A stretch of DNA of 50,216 nt from JAWXBG01 sp044375415 (lineage in GTDB: Bacteria; Bacteroidota; Bacteroidia; Flavobacteriales_D; Sanyastnellaceae), in assembly GCA_044375415.1 (NCBI GenBank), contig JBILMS010000019.1, forward strand, positions 1-50,216, in the 5' to 3' direction. The notes beneath the pieces were generated by a model. It was not told the origin of the DNA. It did not search any database and was given only the letters and a program-made list of their open reading frames with translations. A program made the translations under genes and the position numbers. This document shows, piece by piece, positions 9,799 through 18,918 of the stretch (position 1 is its first letter; every line of letters starts with the position of its first letter).

Positions 9799-12700
9799 CT
9801 ACTCAATACACAGATTGTTGATATAAAGTTTGTCTTCAGAATAAATTCGAATCCATACCATGCCGGATGACAAATCCGCGACAGGTATTTCTGTACTTCC
9901 ATTAAAAATCCCTGTTTTGAGAATTCTACCCCTGATATCAAGGACTTCCCAACTTTGAAATTCTTCTGAAGAATTGCCAAGGACACTGACCACTGTTTGG
10001 GCCGGATTGGGAGCCAACACAATGTTACTCACATGAACTTCACTATTCTTCCAATTTTGGCCATTACACATAGCGTATGAAATATTTTGAGGTCCGAAAA
10101 TATGAGCCCCGAAATAGTATTCATCCAGCAAATACGTTATAGGCGGTTCTGTTTCGGTAATCATAGAGTCGAGGTTATAGCTCTCCTCGTCTTGGATAAA
10201 GTCCGCCAAATCTTGCAAAAGGAGAATTTCTGAAGACACATGTTGAATCCAAAAATTCAGGTGAGATTGCTCGAGAGAATCAAGCGAACAATTATCAGTA
10301 TTCGTCAGTAACTCTACACAAATATCGCGCTGACCCAATAATCGGAATAGTTGTGCTTTGTCCATTTCCAAGTAGAACTGGTCGGTGTACGTTGAATCCA
10401 CAATCAATGTATCGGTCATAACATTTAAGACATCCACATATTTCTGCACGTCCGGTGAAAAACCTATAGTCGAATTCAAGCTTAATTCACTCTGATCGGC
10501 AAAAAGATTTTCTAAACTGATTTTCATATACCGCTGACCCCACTTCATTCTCCAACGAACATCCGGTTCGGATCTATCCAAGTCGTTTGTTAGAATTTGA
10601 TGAAAGAGATCAACAGCCAGGTTGTCATCACCTGCATCATTCCATTGGGTGCAATACGAAGCAGCTTCGGACAGTGCATCCTGAAGAAGAACGTCATTAA
10701 AGTAATCACTTGTAATTATCGGGTTCCCCGGTTCTTCCGTTTTGTAAAAAACATCGTTATCCGTCGTTTGATTTTCCTTATCCGCTTTCACAGATTTAGA
10801 CGGACTAATAGTTCCATTGTTGTATTGTCCGCAAGTTGAAGTGATCATGGGAATGGAAGTGTCCAGAAAAATTTCACAATCATTTGAAGTTTCCAAATCA
10901 AATCCGGCAATAGACGGTTGAATAGGAATGAGTCCGGTAGTCCATGCATTTCGTGTGGCATCTAACCAAACCGTTGCGGCAGATCCTGTTTGACAATATC
11001 TGCCTGCAAGTGTCCCCACGATATTCATATCATGATAAGTGGCTAGGGTATTGTACCCATTTTTCAGGTCCAATGCGGAGGCATCTTCCAAGAGAATATT
11101 GACTTCGTTATTATTAAAGTGATTGTATCCCGCTGCGTGATTTGAACTCATGTTCAACCAACAATATTGACCTGCCACAACGGCCCACCATTGACAATTC
11201 TCGAATTGATTGCACCGAAGATTAAGTCGTCCCCCCACCTTTTGAACACCGATAAGTATGTTTGAAAAAGTGCATCCTTTGATTGTAAGGTCCACATTAC
11301 TCTCTTCATAAATGCCTTCATTAATTTCTATGAAAGTTGAGTTGAGAACATTGCTACCCAATGTGAGATGTTCGGAACCAATGCACGGCTCCCCAGCTCC
11401 TCCGGTAAATGTACAATACCTTAATACATATCCTCCACCGGAAACACTTACCTGAGCGCCTTCTAAAAAGTCGCTGTGATCCATTCGCAAAATTAGGTTA
11501 GAGGTAAACACGGCCTTAATATCCGCCTTCAAAAAAACACAATCATCAAAATCATTTGCCGCTTCCACTCGGACTATTCCCGTGCCGTCAAAAACGACAT
11601 CGTCAAAATCAGAGATGCAAACGGCGTGCAACTGCCCTTGGACATCTACTTTACAATTTGAAATTTCCATTTCTCGAAGCCCCCAAAACGGACGAAGCCA
11701 TTTTCCCTCTTGAATTTCAATCATCGTATTTTGGGGATTAGATCCATGCACCACAAAACGATTCGTTCCGTTTCCTTTTATTTGTTCGGTGGCAGAAGTG
11801 AAGATTAACCTAGTGTATGCACCATCGACATCTTCGAAGACCAGGTCAACGTAATCCTCTTCAATTATTATCTCCCCGCCTACAATCCATGTGGAGACTC
11901 CGGATATAGGATAGACGAGGGTGTTGCCATTAATAATAACTTTTCCTCCGGCCTTAATTTCGATAGAAGCATTGTTGGCCATATACAAATCTCCTCCCGA
12001 AAGCCTAAGAATGCCACCGTCCTCAATCACAATTTTGCTATTCGGATTTATCCGCAAGAGCCCTCCGGATTGAAGTTCTATTTCACCGTTTTCCTCGATA
12101 AAAAGATCGGCAACCTCTTCTCCATTTTCGTTTCCGATGATCATTTTGCCATTATCGCCAATGCTAACAAACGTTCCACATGGGGAAGTGTGCATTTCTA
12201 AATACGGAAGTGTTGCTTGAATATTTTCGAAATGTTGGTACTCATTATTTCCATTAATATAGAGTTCTCCCCCATTCAAGATTTGGAGATCACTCAAAAT
12301 AAAATCTCCGGGAGCCCCATAATCGAAGATGTAACCTCCTCCGTTGTCCATGGATAAACCGTCATGAATTTGGATCTCTCCGTTTAGCACTTCTCCTATA
12401 GTGAAAGCTATATTTCCATTCGCTAAAGTGAGTTCTGAGTGTTTTTCATTTGAATTGATTGGGGCCATATGAACTCTGTCAAAAGGACATAATTCCGGTG
12501 ACTGTTCAAGTAGCTCACTGATATTGACCAATGGATCAACATCCTCAAGGCCGATGGCGGAGCATGTGGGAATAAAGCTATGGTATTGCAGATATGAACT
12601 AATCTGACCACAGTTATCGGGCATACCATCATTTATAGCATCTATAAATTCTTCTACTGACTTTCTTGTTCCACCGGGTGCAAGATCAAGGTTAGGTGTA

Positions 12701-14460
12701 TTCACATAGGCCGTATTCTGTATTTCCACATGGTGCTGTGTTAGTGATCCCTCGTTAATAATATCAAAGAACCCGGATGTCTTCTCGGAATAGGTGAGCT
12801 CTGCAATCTTATATCCCACGTCGTGCGGAGGATAAGGTTGAGTAAAAGCTTCTCCGGGAAGATTATACATGTGAAAACGTAAAACGGGATATGTCAAATC
12901 CAAATCGCAATCGTATTGAAGAAGCGGTTGACCGGGATAATAACCAAGTCCGATCCCTTTTCCATTTCCATTGGCAATAGCCAGCTTCCGAACTTTTTCC
13001 GGATATCCCATTTGGGCTATTTCATTGTAATAAGCCTGATGAATATCCAATTCAAAAGCTTGAATCGACAACATTTGTCTTGCTGCCGGTTCGAGCAAAT
13101 ATTCATGTACAAAATTTTCTGCACTTGCATTATACTGCGCCAGCCACTTCAGTGATTCCTGAAGAGACAGTGGAATATTTGCTCCTGTATGAGGAGAATC
13201 GAGGGAAATCCAAAGTCTTGTGCAATGAGGAATGTCATTCAATTCCATATATCGAAGTGCATACCTCGTAATTTGTCCACCCATACTTGCCCCTGACAGA
13301 ACGATGGACTCTTTGCCCACCTTGGTATCATTGACTAACCCCATCAATTTAACTAAGAGCATTGAATTGTACTCTATCCAATGATCTCCCTTTTTAAAAT
13401 CCAATAAAATAATGTCGTAATTATTTGCACGCAACTCACTGAGCAACACGGGCATGTGTTGCAAGAAATCATATTCCTCCGATTCACCGCTACTAAACTC
13501 ATACCATCCGAAACTTCCATTTCGCTGAGCTGTATGATCATTGGCGAAGTCGATACCTTCAACAAAAATGAAGGGTTTGTCCAATACACCGTCTTCACTC
13601 CACATTGTATATGCATTGGCCTGAACCAAATTATCTTCTACAAAAGTGCTGAATTGCCACGGGAAATTTTCGGAATCAAACGACCCCGGTTCTTGCCATT
13701 CTGTCGGTGGAAGATGTGGTTGAAAAGGTGATTCATCTCCTCCCCTTACCGTCAATCGAAATCCAGCCAATTTCCAAATACCATTTATTTGTAATCGTAT
13801 TCGAATCCACTTCTCATCATTCGTCTCGGCGTAATTCACTGTATACAAATTTCCCATGCTAAGAGGTTGAAATCCCATTCCATTATCGAAATCGATTTCC
13901 ATTTGTTGCGGCAATCCCAGATTCGTAAAATAACATGCCGGATCTAAAATGAAGTTGTGTTCATTACCCCTCACGATGTCAGAAAATATACCGGCACTCA
14001 CATGAGTTTTTACAGAAAACAATTCATCTTGCAAATTCTCGTCCGCATACCAATATCCATCCTGCCATTGTAGTAGGTCTCCGGAATATTCATCCTGCTC
14101 TATATCTGTGTATTCTAATGCCATAATTGCTATTGGAATTGCACTCGCATTTTCGGCAAGATTGCTCATCGCTACTCGCAGTTCATGCAGCAAGGGAATT
14201 TGAACTTGAGACTCCGCTTGCTTAAACTGTAAAAAGAGTTGTCGAAATTCTAGGCTTGAAAGACCCGTAAATACCGAGCCATCCGGAGGATCCAAGACAT
14301 TTAATGCTTGTGGATAAAAATATGCATTCTCCATTGTCAGGGCACTCAGATAGGTGTAGGGGCTATCCAATTGAGCTTTGGAGTCTTTAAAGCAGAGGTA
14401 CCCGGACAAAAGAAAAATACAACGCAGGGCTACGCCCAAGTAGAGATAATTAGTTTTCAT
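9799..14460 (-). CDS. Giant T9SS-secreted protein: alpha/beta hydrolase plus right-handed beta-helix
   Basis: A 1553-residue secreted protein. A signal peptide (1-29) precedes an N-terminal region (30-290) with no recognised domain. Then comes an alpha/beta-hydrolase core (about 295-600) with strand 'PFIFVEGIDF', 'YDIILLDFKKGDHWIE' and nucleophile elbow G-A-S-M-G (Ser392) followed by 'GQITRYALRYME' as in lipases. Residues about 690-1260 show right-handed beta-helix repeats with successive 'GG.L.I....I.I..GG.L.L.GG.LY' and 'C.F......' rungs. A helical, Asp/Glu-rich region follows (about 1310-1470), and residues about 1480-1553 form a T9SS sorting domain ('VLAPNPAQTVVSVLG', 'WEVLDIRGRIL', 'DLSSGMVWIRIY'). 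The acid and His of a catalytic triad are not identified with certainty. It is probably a surface or released esterase/lipase attached to a binding solenoid. No neighbour forms an obvious operon with it. Confidence 0.82.
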   Translation of the reverse strand: MKTNYLYLGVALRCIFLLSGYLCFKDSKAQLDSPYTYLSALTMENAYFYPQALNVLDPPDGSVFTGLSSLEFRQLFLQFKQAESQVQIPLLHELRVAMSNLAENASAIPIAIMALEYTDIEQDEYSGDLLQWQDGYWYADENLQDELFSVKTHVSAGIFSDIVRGNEHNFILDPACYFTNLGLPQQMEIDFDNGMGFQPLSMGNLYTVNYAETNDEKWIRIRLQINGIWKLAGFRLTVRGGDESPFQPHLPPTEWQEPGSFDSENFPWQFSTFVEDNLVQANAYTMWSEDGVLDKPFIFVEGIDFANDHTAQRNGSFGWYEFSSGESEEYDFLQHMPVLLSELRANNYDIILLDFKKGDHWIEYNSMLLVKLMGLVNDTKVGKESIVLSGASMGGQITRYALRYMELNDIPHCTRLWISLDSPHTGANIPLSLQESLKWLAQYNASAENFVHEYLLEPAARQMLSIQAFELDIHQAYYNEIAQMGYPEKVRKLAIANGNGKGIGLGYYPGQPLLQYDCDLDLTYPVLRFHMYNLPGEAFTQPYPPHDVGYKIAELTYSEKTSGFFDIINEGSLTQHHVEIQNTAYVNTPNLDLAPGGTRKSVEEFIDAINDGMPDNCGQISSYLQYHSFIPTCSAIGLEDVDPLVNISELLEQSPELCPFDRVHMAPINSNEKHSELTLANGNIAFTIGEVLNGEIQIHDGLSMDNGGGYIFDYGAPGDFILSDLQILNGGELYINGNNEYQHFENIQATLPYLEMHTSPCGTFVSIGDNGKMIIGNENGEEVADLFIEENGEIELQSGGLLRINPNSKIVIEDGGILRLSGGDLYMANNASIEIKAGGKVIINGNTLVYPISGVSTWIVGGEIIIEEDYVDLVFEDVDGAYTRLIFTSATEQIKGNGTNRFVVHGSNPQNTMIEIQEGKWLRPFWGLREMEISNCKVDVQGQLHAVCISDFDDVVFDGTGIVRVEAANDFDDCVFLKADIKAVFTSNLILRMDHSDFLEGAQVSVSGGGYVLRYCTFTGGAGEPCIGSEHLTLGSNVLNSTFIEINEGIYEESNVDLTIKGCTFSNILIGVQKVGGRLNLRCNQFENCQWWAVVAGQYCWLNMSSNHAAGYNHFNNNEVNILLEDASALDLKNGYNTLATYHDMNIVGTLAGRYCQTGSAATVWLDATRNAWTTGLIPIQPSIAGFDLETSNDCEIFLDTSIPMITSTCGQYNNGTISPSKSVKADKENQTTDNDVFYKTEEPGNPIITSDYFNDVLLQDALSEAASYCTQWNDAGDDNLAVDLFHQILTNDLDRSEPDVRWRMKWGQRYMKISLENLFADQSELSLNSTIGFSPDVQKYVDVLNVMTDTLIVDSTYTDQFYLEMDKAQLFRLLGQRDICVELLTNTDNCSLDSLEQSHLNFWIQHVSSEILLLQDLADFIQDEESYNLDSMITETEPPITYLLDEYYFGAHIFGPQNISYAMCNGQNWKNSEVHVSNIVLAPNPAQTVVSVLGNSSEEFQSWEVLDIRGRILKTGIFNGSTEIPVADLSSGMVWIRIYSEDKLYINNLCIE

Positions 14461-14584
14461 GTATTTCAGTTTTCAGTTTTTCGCAACACGGTCGGTTGTT
14501 ACCGACAAAATCAAAAGTCCAAAAGGCCGTTAATCAAGCCCGATGCCTTAACACAAATCAACATTACACGGTTTGAGATTTGGG

Positions 14585-15277
14585 CTAATATTCAACCACC
14601 ACTTCCACCGTGTCCAATCCCGCGCCATAGACAGGTATATAATATCCGACACTTTCTTGTTCACCCATTTCATTCTGCATTAATAGTAGAACAGGGATTT
14701 CCGAATCTTCCGCCGTAGGGATATCTACAACAATACCGAGATGAGAATCATAACCATCAGGATAGGTTCCTATGACCCCTTGCCAGGAATAAGGTGATTG
14801 AATGATTGCTTGAGTAAGATCATAGTTGTAATTCGGTGTATCAATCACCTTGACTCTTGCCCATGATAGTGGATAAAGATCACAGTATATCAGTTCGTTT
14901 TCCGCAGCATTGAATCCTACACCAACTGCACAATTATCATAATATATTTCACCTACTTCCAAAGTTGGCCCGGCAGCACAGAGATCAAAACTACACGGTC
15001 CTTCGCTCTCCAATTTTCGGTACTTATTTCGATCCAATCTGAATCCTCCATCGGCAAATGTCTTGAAGGTGTCAACAATAGATTCTGTGCTGTTCCATAA
15101 TCCATCAGACACGCTCATGATTACACCTACACGTGCAAAAGGAATCGGTTCGTGTGTAAAAGAATTTCTAACTACACCATAGATGTAGTCGCTTGTTTCA
15201 ATCTCTTTTTTACATGCCGAAAAAAAGAGAAGTATTAATATTGTTACGAGGAAGAATATACATTTATATAATTTCAT
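14585..15277 (-). CDS. Predicted lipoprotein with carboxypeptidase-regulatory-like fold
   Basis: A 230-residue lipoprotein. The N-terminus MKLYK + hydrophobic stretch + LFFSAC (Cys22 as lipidated residue) is a lipobox, followed by KKE. The segment 'IYGVVRNSFTHEPIPFARVGVIMSV...TFKTFADGGFRLDRNKY' resembles the transthyretin/CarboxypepD_reg-like fold. The C-terminal half 'AEDSEIPVLLLMQNEMGEQESVGYYIPVYGAGLDTVEVVVEY' is beta-rich. Function is unknown. It precedes the 1553-residue secreted hydrolase on the same strand with a 124-base gap, so co-transcription is possible. It is divergent from the thioredoxin gene across 269 bases. Confidence 0.75.
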   Translation of the reverse strand: MKLYKCIFFLVTILILLFFSACKKEIETSDYIYGVVRNSFTHEPIPFARVGVIMSVSDGLWNSTESIVDTFKTFADGGFRLDRNKYRKLESEGPCSFDLCAAGPTLEVGEIYYDNCAVGVGFNAAENELIYCDLYPLSWARVKVIDTPNYNYDLTQAIIQSPYSWQGVIGTYPDGYDSHLGIVVDIPTAEDSEIPVLLLMQNEMGEQESVGYYIPVYGAGLDTVEVVVEY

Positions 15278-15546
15278 GTGTTTTGCGTTTGAGATGCCAA
15301 AAGTGCCAAACTAATTTTCAAAAACCCTCTGAATTCCAATTTCTCGCAAAAAAAGCTCAAACGCAGGTTTGACAAGCCTTTCAAAAAGCGTATTTGAACT
15401 TTGGGAGAGAAGAAAAATGTTTATATGTGGAATTTTTAGTCCCAATTGCAATTCATCCACTACATAGGAGCCCAATAATCCTTTTGAAAGAATATACAGT
15501 GATATCCAAAAATCAGTAGATTCGCTAAAACCAAATCATATAAACC

Positions 15547-16365
15547 ATGAAAAAAATCTACGCAATTCTTTCGATCCTTGCTTTTGGATCAGTTTCATTC
15601 GCTCAAGTTAGCTTCGATGAGGGCGATATCGTTCCGGACTTTACTATAACGGATTTAAACGGTGAGACTCATACACTATATGACTATACCGCAGCAGGCA
15701 AATACGTGATTGTCGATTTCTTTGCCTATTGGTGTGGTCCGTGTGCTGCCAATGCTCCAATTATCAATGAATTTTATCACAAGTACGGTTGTAATCAAGG
15801 CAACATTATAGTAATCGGTGTAGAATATGAAGGAACAGAAACTCAAACACATGAATTTGAAGAATGGGCCGGAATTGATACAGACAATCCTTATCCATCT
15901 GCGAGTGGCATAGAAGGCGGAGGAGCTGCTGTGCATGCTGCATACAATGCTGTCGCATTTCCAACCATTATAGCTATTTCACCTGAAAATGTACTTCTCA
16001 ATAATGACATCTGGCCGATCGCCGGGGTTGAAACGATTGAAGAGAATCTTCCTGCAGATATACTGGTGGAAATGGAATGTAGCGTCAACGTGAGCGAAAA
16101 TGCTTTAAGCGCCGACTTTTCAATATCGCCTAATCCAACTAGTGAAATTAGTTTTATCAATCTTGGTGTAACCGAAACTAGTTTGATTGAAATTATTGTT
16201 ACGGATGCCCTCGGCAGACAAGTAGATTACATCAAAGCCGGAATCATGAATCCGGGTATGCAACGCATTGAACTTAATTTAGGAGCATACAATACCGGAG
16301 TATACAACATCAGTTTAAAGTCTAATGGAATGGTTGTTGGCACTAAACATTTGATGAAGTCTTAA
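15547..16365 (+). CDS. T9SS-secreted TlpA/thioredoxin-like protein
   Basis: A 272-residue extracellular thioredoxin-fold protein. Signal peptide 1-19 (cleavage after SFA), then a TlpA/redoxin domain (about 25-170) with 'VIVDFFAYWCGPC' (Cys63 and Cys66, active-site CGPC) and the cis-Pro region 'VAFPTIIAISPENV'. The C-terminal about 80 residues ('FSISPNPTSEISFINLG', 'VTDALGRQVDYIKAG', 'GVYNISLKSNGMVVGTKHLMKS') form a T9SS type-A sorting domain. It should therefore act as a disulfide reductase or isomerase on the cell surface or outside the cell rather than in the periplasm. It stands alone, with structured DNA after the stop. Confidence 0.88.
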   Translation: MKKIYAILSILAFGSVSFAQVSFDEGDIVPDFTITDLNGETHTLYDYTAAGKYVIVDFFAYWCGPCAANAPIINEFYHKYGCNQGNIIVIGVEYEGTETQTHEFEEWAGIDTDNPYPSASGIEGGGAAVHAAYNAVAFPTIIAISPENVLLNNDIWPIAGVETIEENLPADILVEMECSVNVSENALSADFSISPNPTSEISFINLGVTETSLIEIIVTDALGRQVDYIKAGIMNPGMQRIELNLGAYNTGVYNISLKSNGMVVGTKHLMKS

Positions 16366-16369
16366 TCGG

Positions 16370-16494
16370 ATTGGTTCCTGTATCGCGAAATTCCAACCAT
16401 CGCATTAGTAGGAACCAATTCTTAGAGCCACAAAGTCCGGAATACTATTTAAAAGCAAGCGCTTTAGAAACCTGTGATTCCGGATTTTGTGGCT
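16370..16494 (+). terminator. Two consecutive stem-loops after the thioredoxin gene
   Basis: Hairpin 1 pairs attggttcct (16370-16379) with aggaaccaat (16410-16419). Hairpin 2 pairs 16426-16443 (agccacaaagtccggaat) with 16477-16494 (attccggattttgtggct), 17 of 18 positions matching, with a loop that itself contains aaagc...gcttt. No long U-run follows, so these may be transcript-end structures rather than classical terminators. Confidence 0.5.
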
Positions 16495-16731
16495 TTCGTA
16501 TAATATACGCTTAGTATTGATTGCCTGCACCGAAGATGTCATGTAAAAAGGTCAATCAAAATTACTCCGAGAGGTGTTGCATGGGTCAAAAGCAATGGAA
16601 GTAAAATAAGCTAGTGCACCAATTGGAGATAGTGTTGCATACAAGATTATCACCATCAAGAATTCATTCTTTTCAGAATCTGAGAACTTCTCCCTTGACG
16701 AAAAAGCAGGAAATAAGCAACGGAAATCTCA
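16495..16731. other. Intergenic, no gene seen
   Basis: No open frame with coding character and no recognised RNA is seen between the hairpins and the GxxExxY gene. Stop codons are frequent on both strands. Confidence 0.4.
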
Positions 16732-17106
16732 TTAAAGAATTATCCTTTTTGATACAAACTTTAGCTCACCGAAATTTGCAATAAGAGCAAGCGAACTACC
16801 CGAAACCTTCAAGTAGTTCAGGGCTTGTGCGATGTGCTCTTTAGAAATCTGCTGCGTTCCTTTTACCTCCAGAACTATACAATCGAAAAGCACAAAATCT
16901 GCAACAAAAAAGTGTTTTAATTGCTCTCCTTTGTAGTTTATTGTATAAACTTTCTCGCGCTGAAAAGGAATACCTGCCCTTTTAAATTCAATTTCCAAAG
17001 CGTCCTTGTAAACAACTTCAAGGAATCCGGGTCCGAGATAATTGTGCACTTCAAAACAGCTACCAATAATTTCGTAACACTCCTCTTTAAACAGTAAGCT
17101 GATCAT
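16732..17106 (-). CDS. GxxExxY family protein
   Basis: A 124-residue protein of the widespread GxxExxY family, named for the motif seen here as G-F-L-E-V-V-Y (residues 28-34) after 'CFEVHNYLGP'. Further family hallmarks are 'KVYTINYKGEQLKHFFVADFVLFDCIVLEVKGTQQISKEHIAQALNYLKVSG'. The D-F...E-V-K arrangement (about 71-82) resembles a PD-(D/E)XK nuclease core, but activity has not been established as far as I know. Family members are typically stand-alone genes in intergenic DNA, and that is the case here: flanked by hairpins on one side and palindromic tandem repeats on the other. Length is standard for the family and the frame is intact. Whether it is mobile or domesticated is open. Confidence 0.88.
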   Translation of the reverse strand: MISLLFKEECYEIIGSCFEVHNYLGPGFLEVVYKDALEIEFKRAGIPFQREKVYTINYKGEQLKHFFVADFVLFDCIVLEVKGTQQISKEHIAQALNYLKVSGSSLALIANFGELKFVSKRIIL

Positions 17107-17201
17107 ATTTTCAGAATTTAAGATTTACAAAACGCTATTAATTCACAGCGAAATAAATTCAACACAGAGCACCTATTGCACCGGATAAAACGACCTCCTC
17201 C

Positions 17202-17396
17202 CTTTGCCACGCATTCACGAATGGAAGTAAAAAAGCAAAAGCATCCGCCAATTCGTGCATTCGTGACAACTGAAATAACGAAAATCTACTTTGCCACGAA
17301 TTCACGAATGGAAGTTTAAAAGCAAAAGCATCCCGCAATTCGTGCATTCGTGACAACTGAGATACGGTTCTGTTGGTTGTCACGAATCCAGAAATT
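17202..17396. repeat. Tandem 87-bp palindromic repeat (REP-like), two copies plus fragment
   Basis: Copy 1 spans 17202-17288, copy 2 17289-17371, and a partial third is at about 17373-17396. Each begins 'ctttgccacg.attcacga', contains 'aaaagcaaaagcatc', and ends 'attcgtgcattcgtgaca'. The first and last parts are near reverse complements (cacg.attcacgaat / attcgtgcattcgtg), so each unit can fold into a hairpin. The unit lies just upstream of the GxxExxY gene. A 97-codon frame through it is repeat translation. Confidence 0.75.
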
Positions 17397-17459
17397 AATG
17401 TCCAACTTTTCCTTTGCAATTCATACCGTATGAAAAATTGAACCTTTTTCAATTAAGTC

Positions 17460-17490
17460 AAAAAGCACCTCCCGTTGGAAGTGCTTTTTT
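17460..17490. terminator. Bidirectional rho-independent-type terminator
   Basis: Stem aaaaagcac (17460-17468) / gtgcttttt (17481-17489), 12-base loop, with T-runs on both strands. It could end leftward transcripts from the 2-hydroxyacid dehydrogenase operon (stop at 17980) before they reach the repeats and the GxxExxY gene. Confidence 0.65.
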
Positions 17491-17979
17491 GTAATAGAAC
17501 TAACCAAAACCAATCCATATTGGATCAAAGCATCTTCATAAGTGTGCAGAGACCTGCTACGATTACAGATATAACTCTGAAATATCCGGCAACGAAAAAT
17601 GTGTTTTTAGTTTTTCAGTTCAAGCCATTCCATTTTTAACCGGACAAACTATCTATCCCCGTCGGAATAAGATTCATCTGTGTCACCGGATATTTCAGAT
17701 GTATACAGTTACTAAAGTTCAGCGATCTGTGCAACACCTATTTCTTTATCAGTAATGCTTGGCAAATAAATAACGAGTAATTTTAATAAAATGCGAAATT
17801 CCAAATTTTGGAAAAAATTGGTTAAAGGCTTGATTGTAGAGGCCTCCAGTACGCATGATTTGTCACCCGCGTGCCGGATTTCGACGAGAGATAAAAAAAT
17901 GTGCAATAATATGGCGCCAAAGGGGTGGGGTAAAAAAAAGACATCTCTGAGAAACGTGCGCCCCCTGACCCTGTTTTTA
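17491..17979. other. Intergenic region with a 14-bp inverted repeat, no gene seen
   Basis: Arms tctgaaatatccgg (17576-17589) and ccggatatttcaga (17686-17699) are exact reverse complements 96 bases apart. The enclosed DNA carries A/T-rich runs. The remaining sequence to 17979 has no coding signal I trust; the longest frames end quickly and lack domain character. It may be an RNA with a long closing stem or a remnant of a small element. Confidence 0.4.
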
Positions 17980-18918
17980 TCAATTCCGAACTGCCATTAT
18001 TTTGTCTGCAAGAATATTTGACAATTTGAAATAACTCTCAACTGTCCAACCTGCCACGTGAGGGCTAAAGACAACTTTGTCAGATTCGAAAAGTCCTTTC
18101 AACGACCCCGGAATTACTGAGATTTCAAGTCCTTCGAGGGAGGCTTTTTCAAATTCCAAAACATCTATACAAGCGCCCAAAACATTACCATTAGTAATTG
18201 CAGTGTCGAGTGCTTCAGTAGATGTGTTTTTTCCCCGAGAAGCATTTATAAAATATATAGGCTTTTTAAATGACCTAAAAAATTCATCGTTCGCATAATT
18301 CGTGGTTTCTACATTTAGCGGTATATGAAGACTTACGAAATCACTTTTTTCGAAAATTTCTTCAAGACTAGATTCTTGAATATATTCATTCGAAAATCCG
18401 GATTTGTATTTGTCATGTGCAAGAATTTCGCAACCAAATCCCGACAACTTTCTAGCCAATGTTGAGCCCATTACTCCGAAACCGATAATTGAAAAAACCT
18501 TTCCGGATATTTCCACTCCCCGATTTTCTTCTCTCTTCCAAACACCATTTTTTACTTCCTCATTTGCTTTATTGAGTTTATTGAGGAGCATTAATATCAT
18601 TCCAATCACATGTTCACCGACAGCATCTGCATTGCCCTCCGGAGAATTGATGCAACGAATACCCCTGCTTTCTGCGAAGGCAACATCTATGTTTTCCATT
18701 CCTGAACCTGAACGTGCAATCCATTTTAATGAATGTGCATTTTGCAGAAAATGTTCGTTTAGTTTAATTCTACTTCGAATTACAATTCCTTGGAATTCGG
18801 AGATGCGGTCTTGTAATTCTTCGTAAGTAGAAGTGTAGTCATGAATGCAGCTATAACCTACTTTGACGAGTCTTTCCTCGAGGATAGGATGAACGCTATC
18901 TAGAAAAAGTACTTTCAT
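17980..18918 (-). CDS. D-isomer-specific 2-hydroxyacid dehydrogenase (SerA-like)
   Basis: A 312-residue NAD-dependent dehydrogenase of the D-2-hydroxyacid family, the family of phosphoglycerate dehydrogenase in serine synthesis. The N- and C-terminal parts form the substrate domain. The NAD Rossmann segment has 'FSIIGFGVMGSTLARKL'. Catalytic residues fit the family: Arg in 'WIARSGSGMENID', Glu in 'CIDVLEFEKA' and His in 'FSPHVAGWT'. No ACT regulatory domain is present, so it is the short form. The true substrate (phosphoglycerate or another 2-oxoacid) is not settled. ATG at 18918 overlaps the TGA of mgtE by four bases (ATGA), indicating translational coupling; a longer frame starting seven codons upstream is unlikely for that reason. 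Confidence 0.85.
   Translation of the reverse strand: MKVLFLDSVHPILEERLVKVGYSCIHDYTSTYEELQDRISEFQGIVIRSRIKLNEHFLQNAHSLKWIARSGSGMENIDVAFAESRGIRCINSPEGNADAVGEHVIGMILMLLNKLNKANEEVKNGVWKREENRGVEISGKVFSIIGFGVMGSTLARKLSGFGCEILAHDKYKSGFSNEYIQESSLEEIFEKSDFVSLHIPLNVETTNYANDEFFRSFKKPIYFINASRGKNTSTEALDTAITNGNVLGACIDVLEFEKASLEGLEISVIPGSLKGLFESDKVVFSPHVAGWTVESYFKLSNILADKIMAVRN

Noticed and set aside
17202..17396. Possible CRISPR array
   Set aside because: Only two full units in direct tandem with no unique spacers and no cas genes; units are palindromic repeats.
17159..17452. 97-codon minus-strand frame with internal repeats (SRMHEL.DAFAF)
   Set aside because: The repeated peptide comes only from the 87-bp tandem DNA repeat, whose period of 87 happens to be divisible by three.
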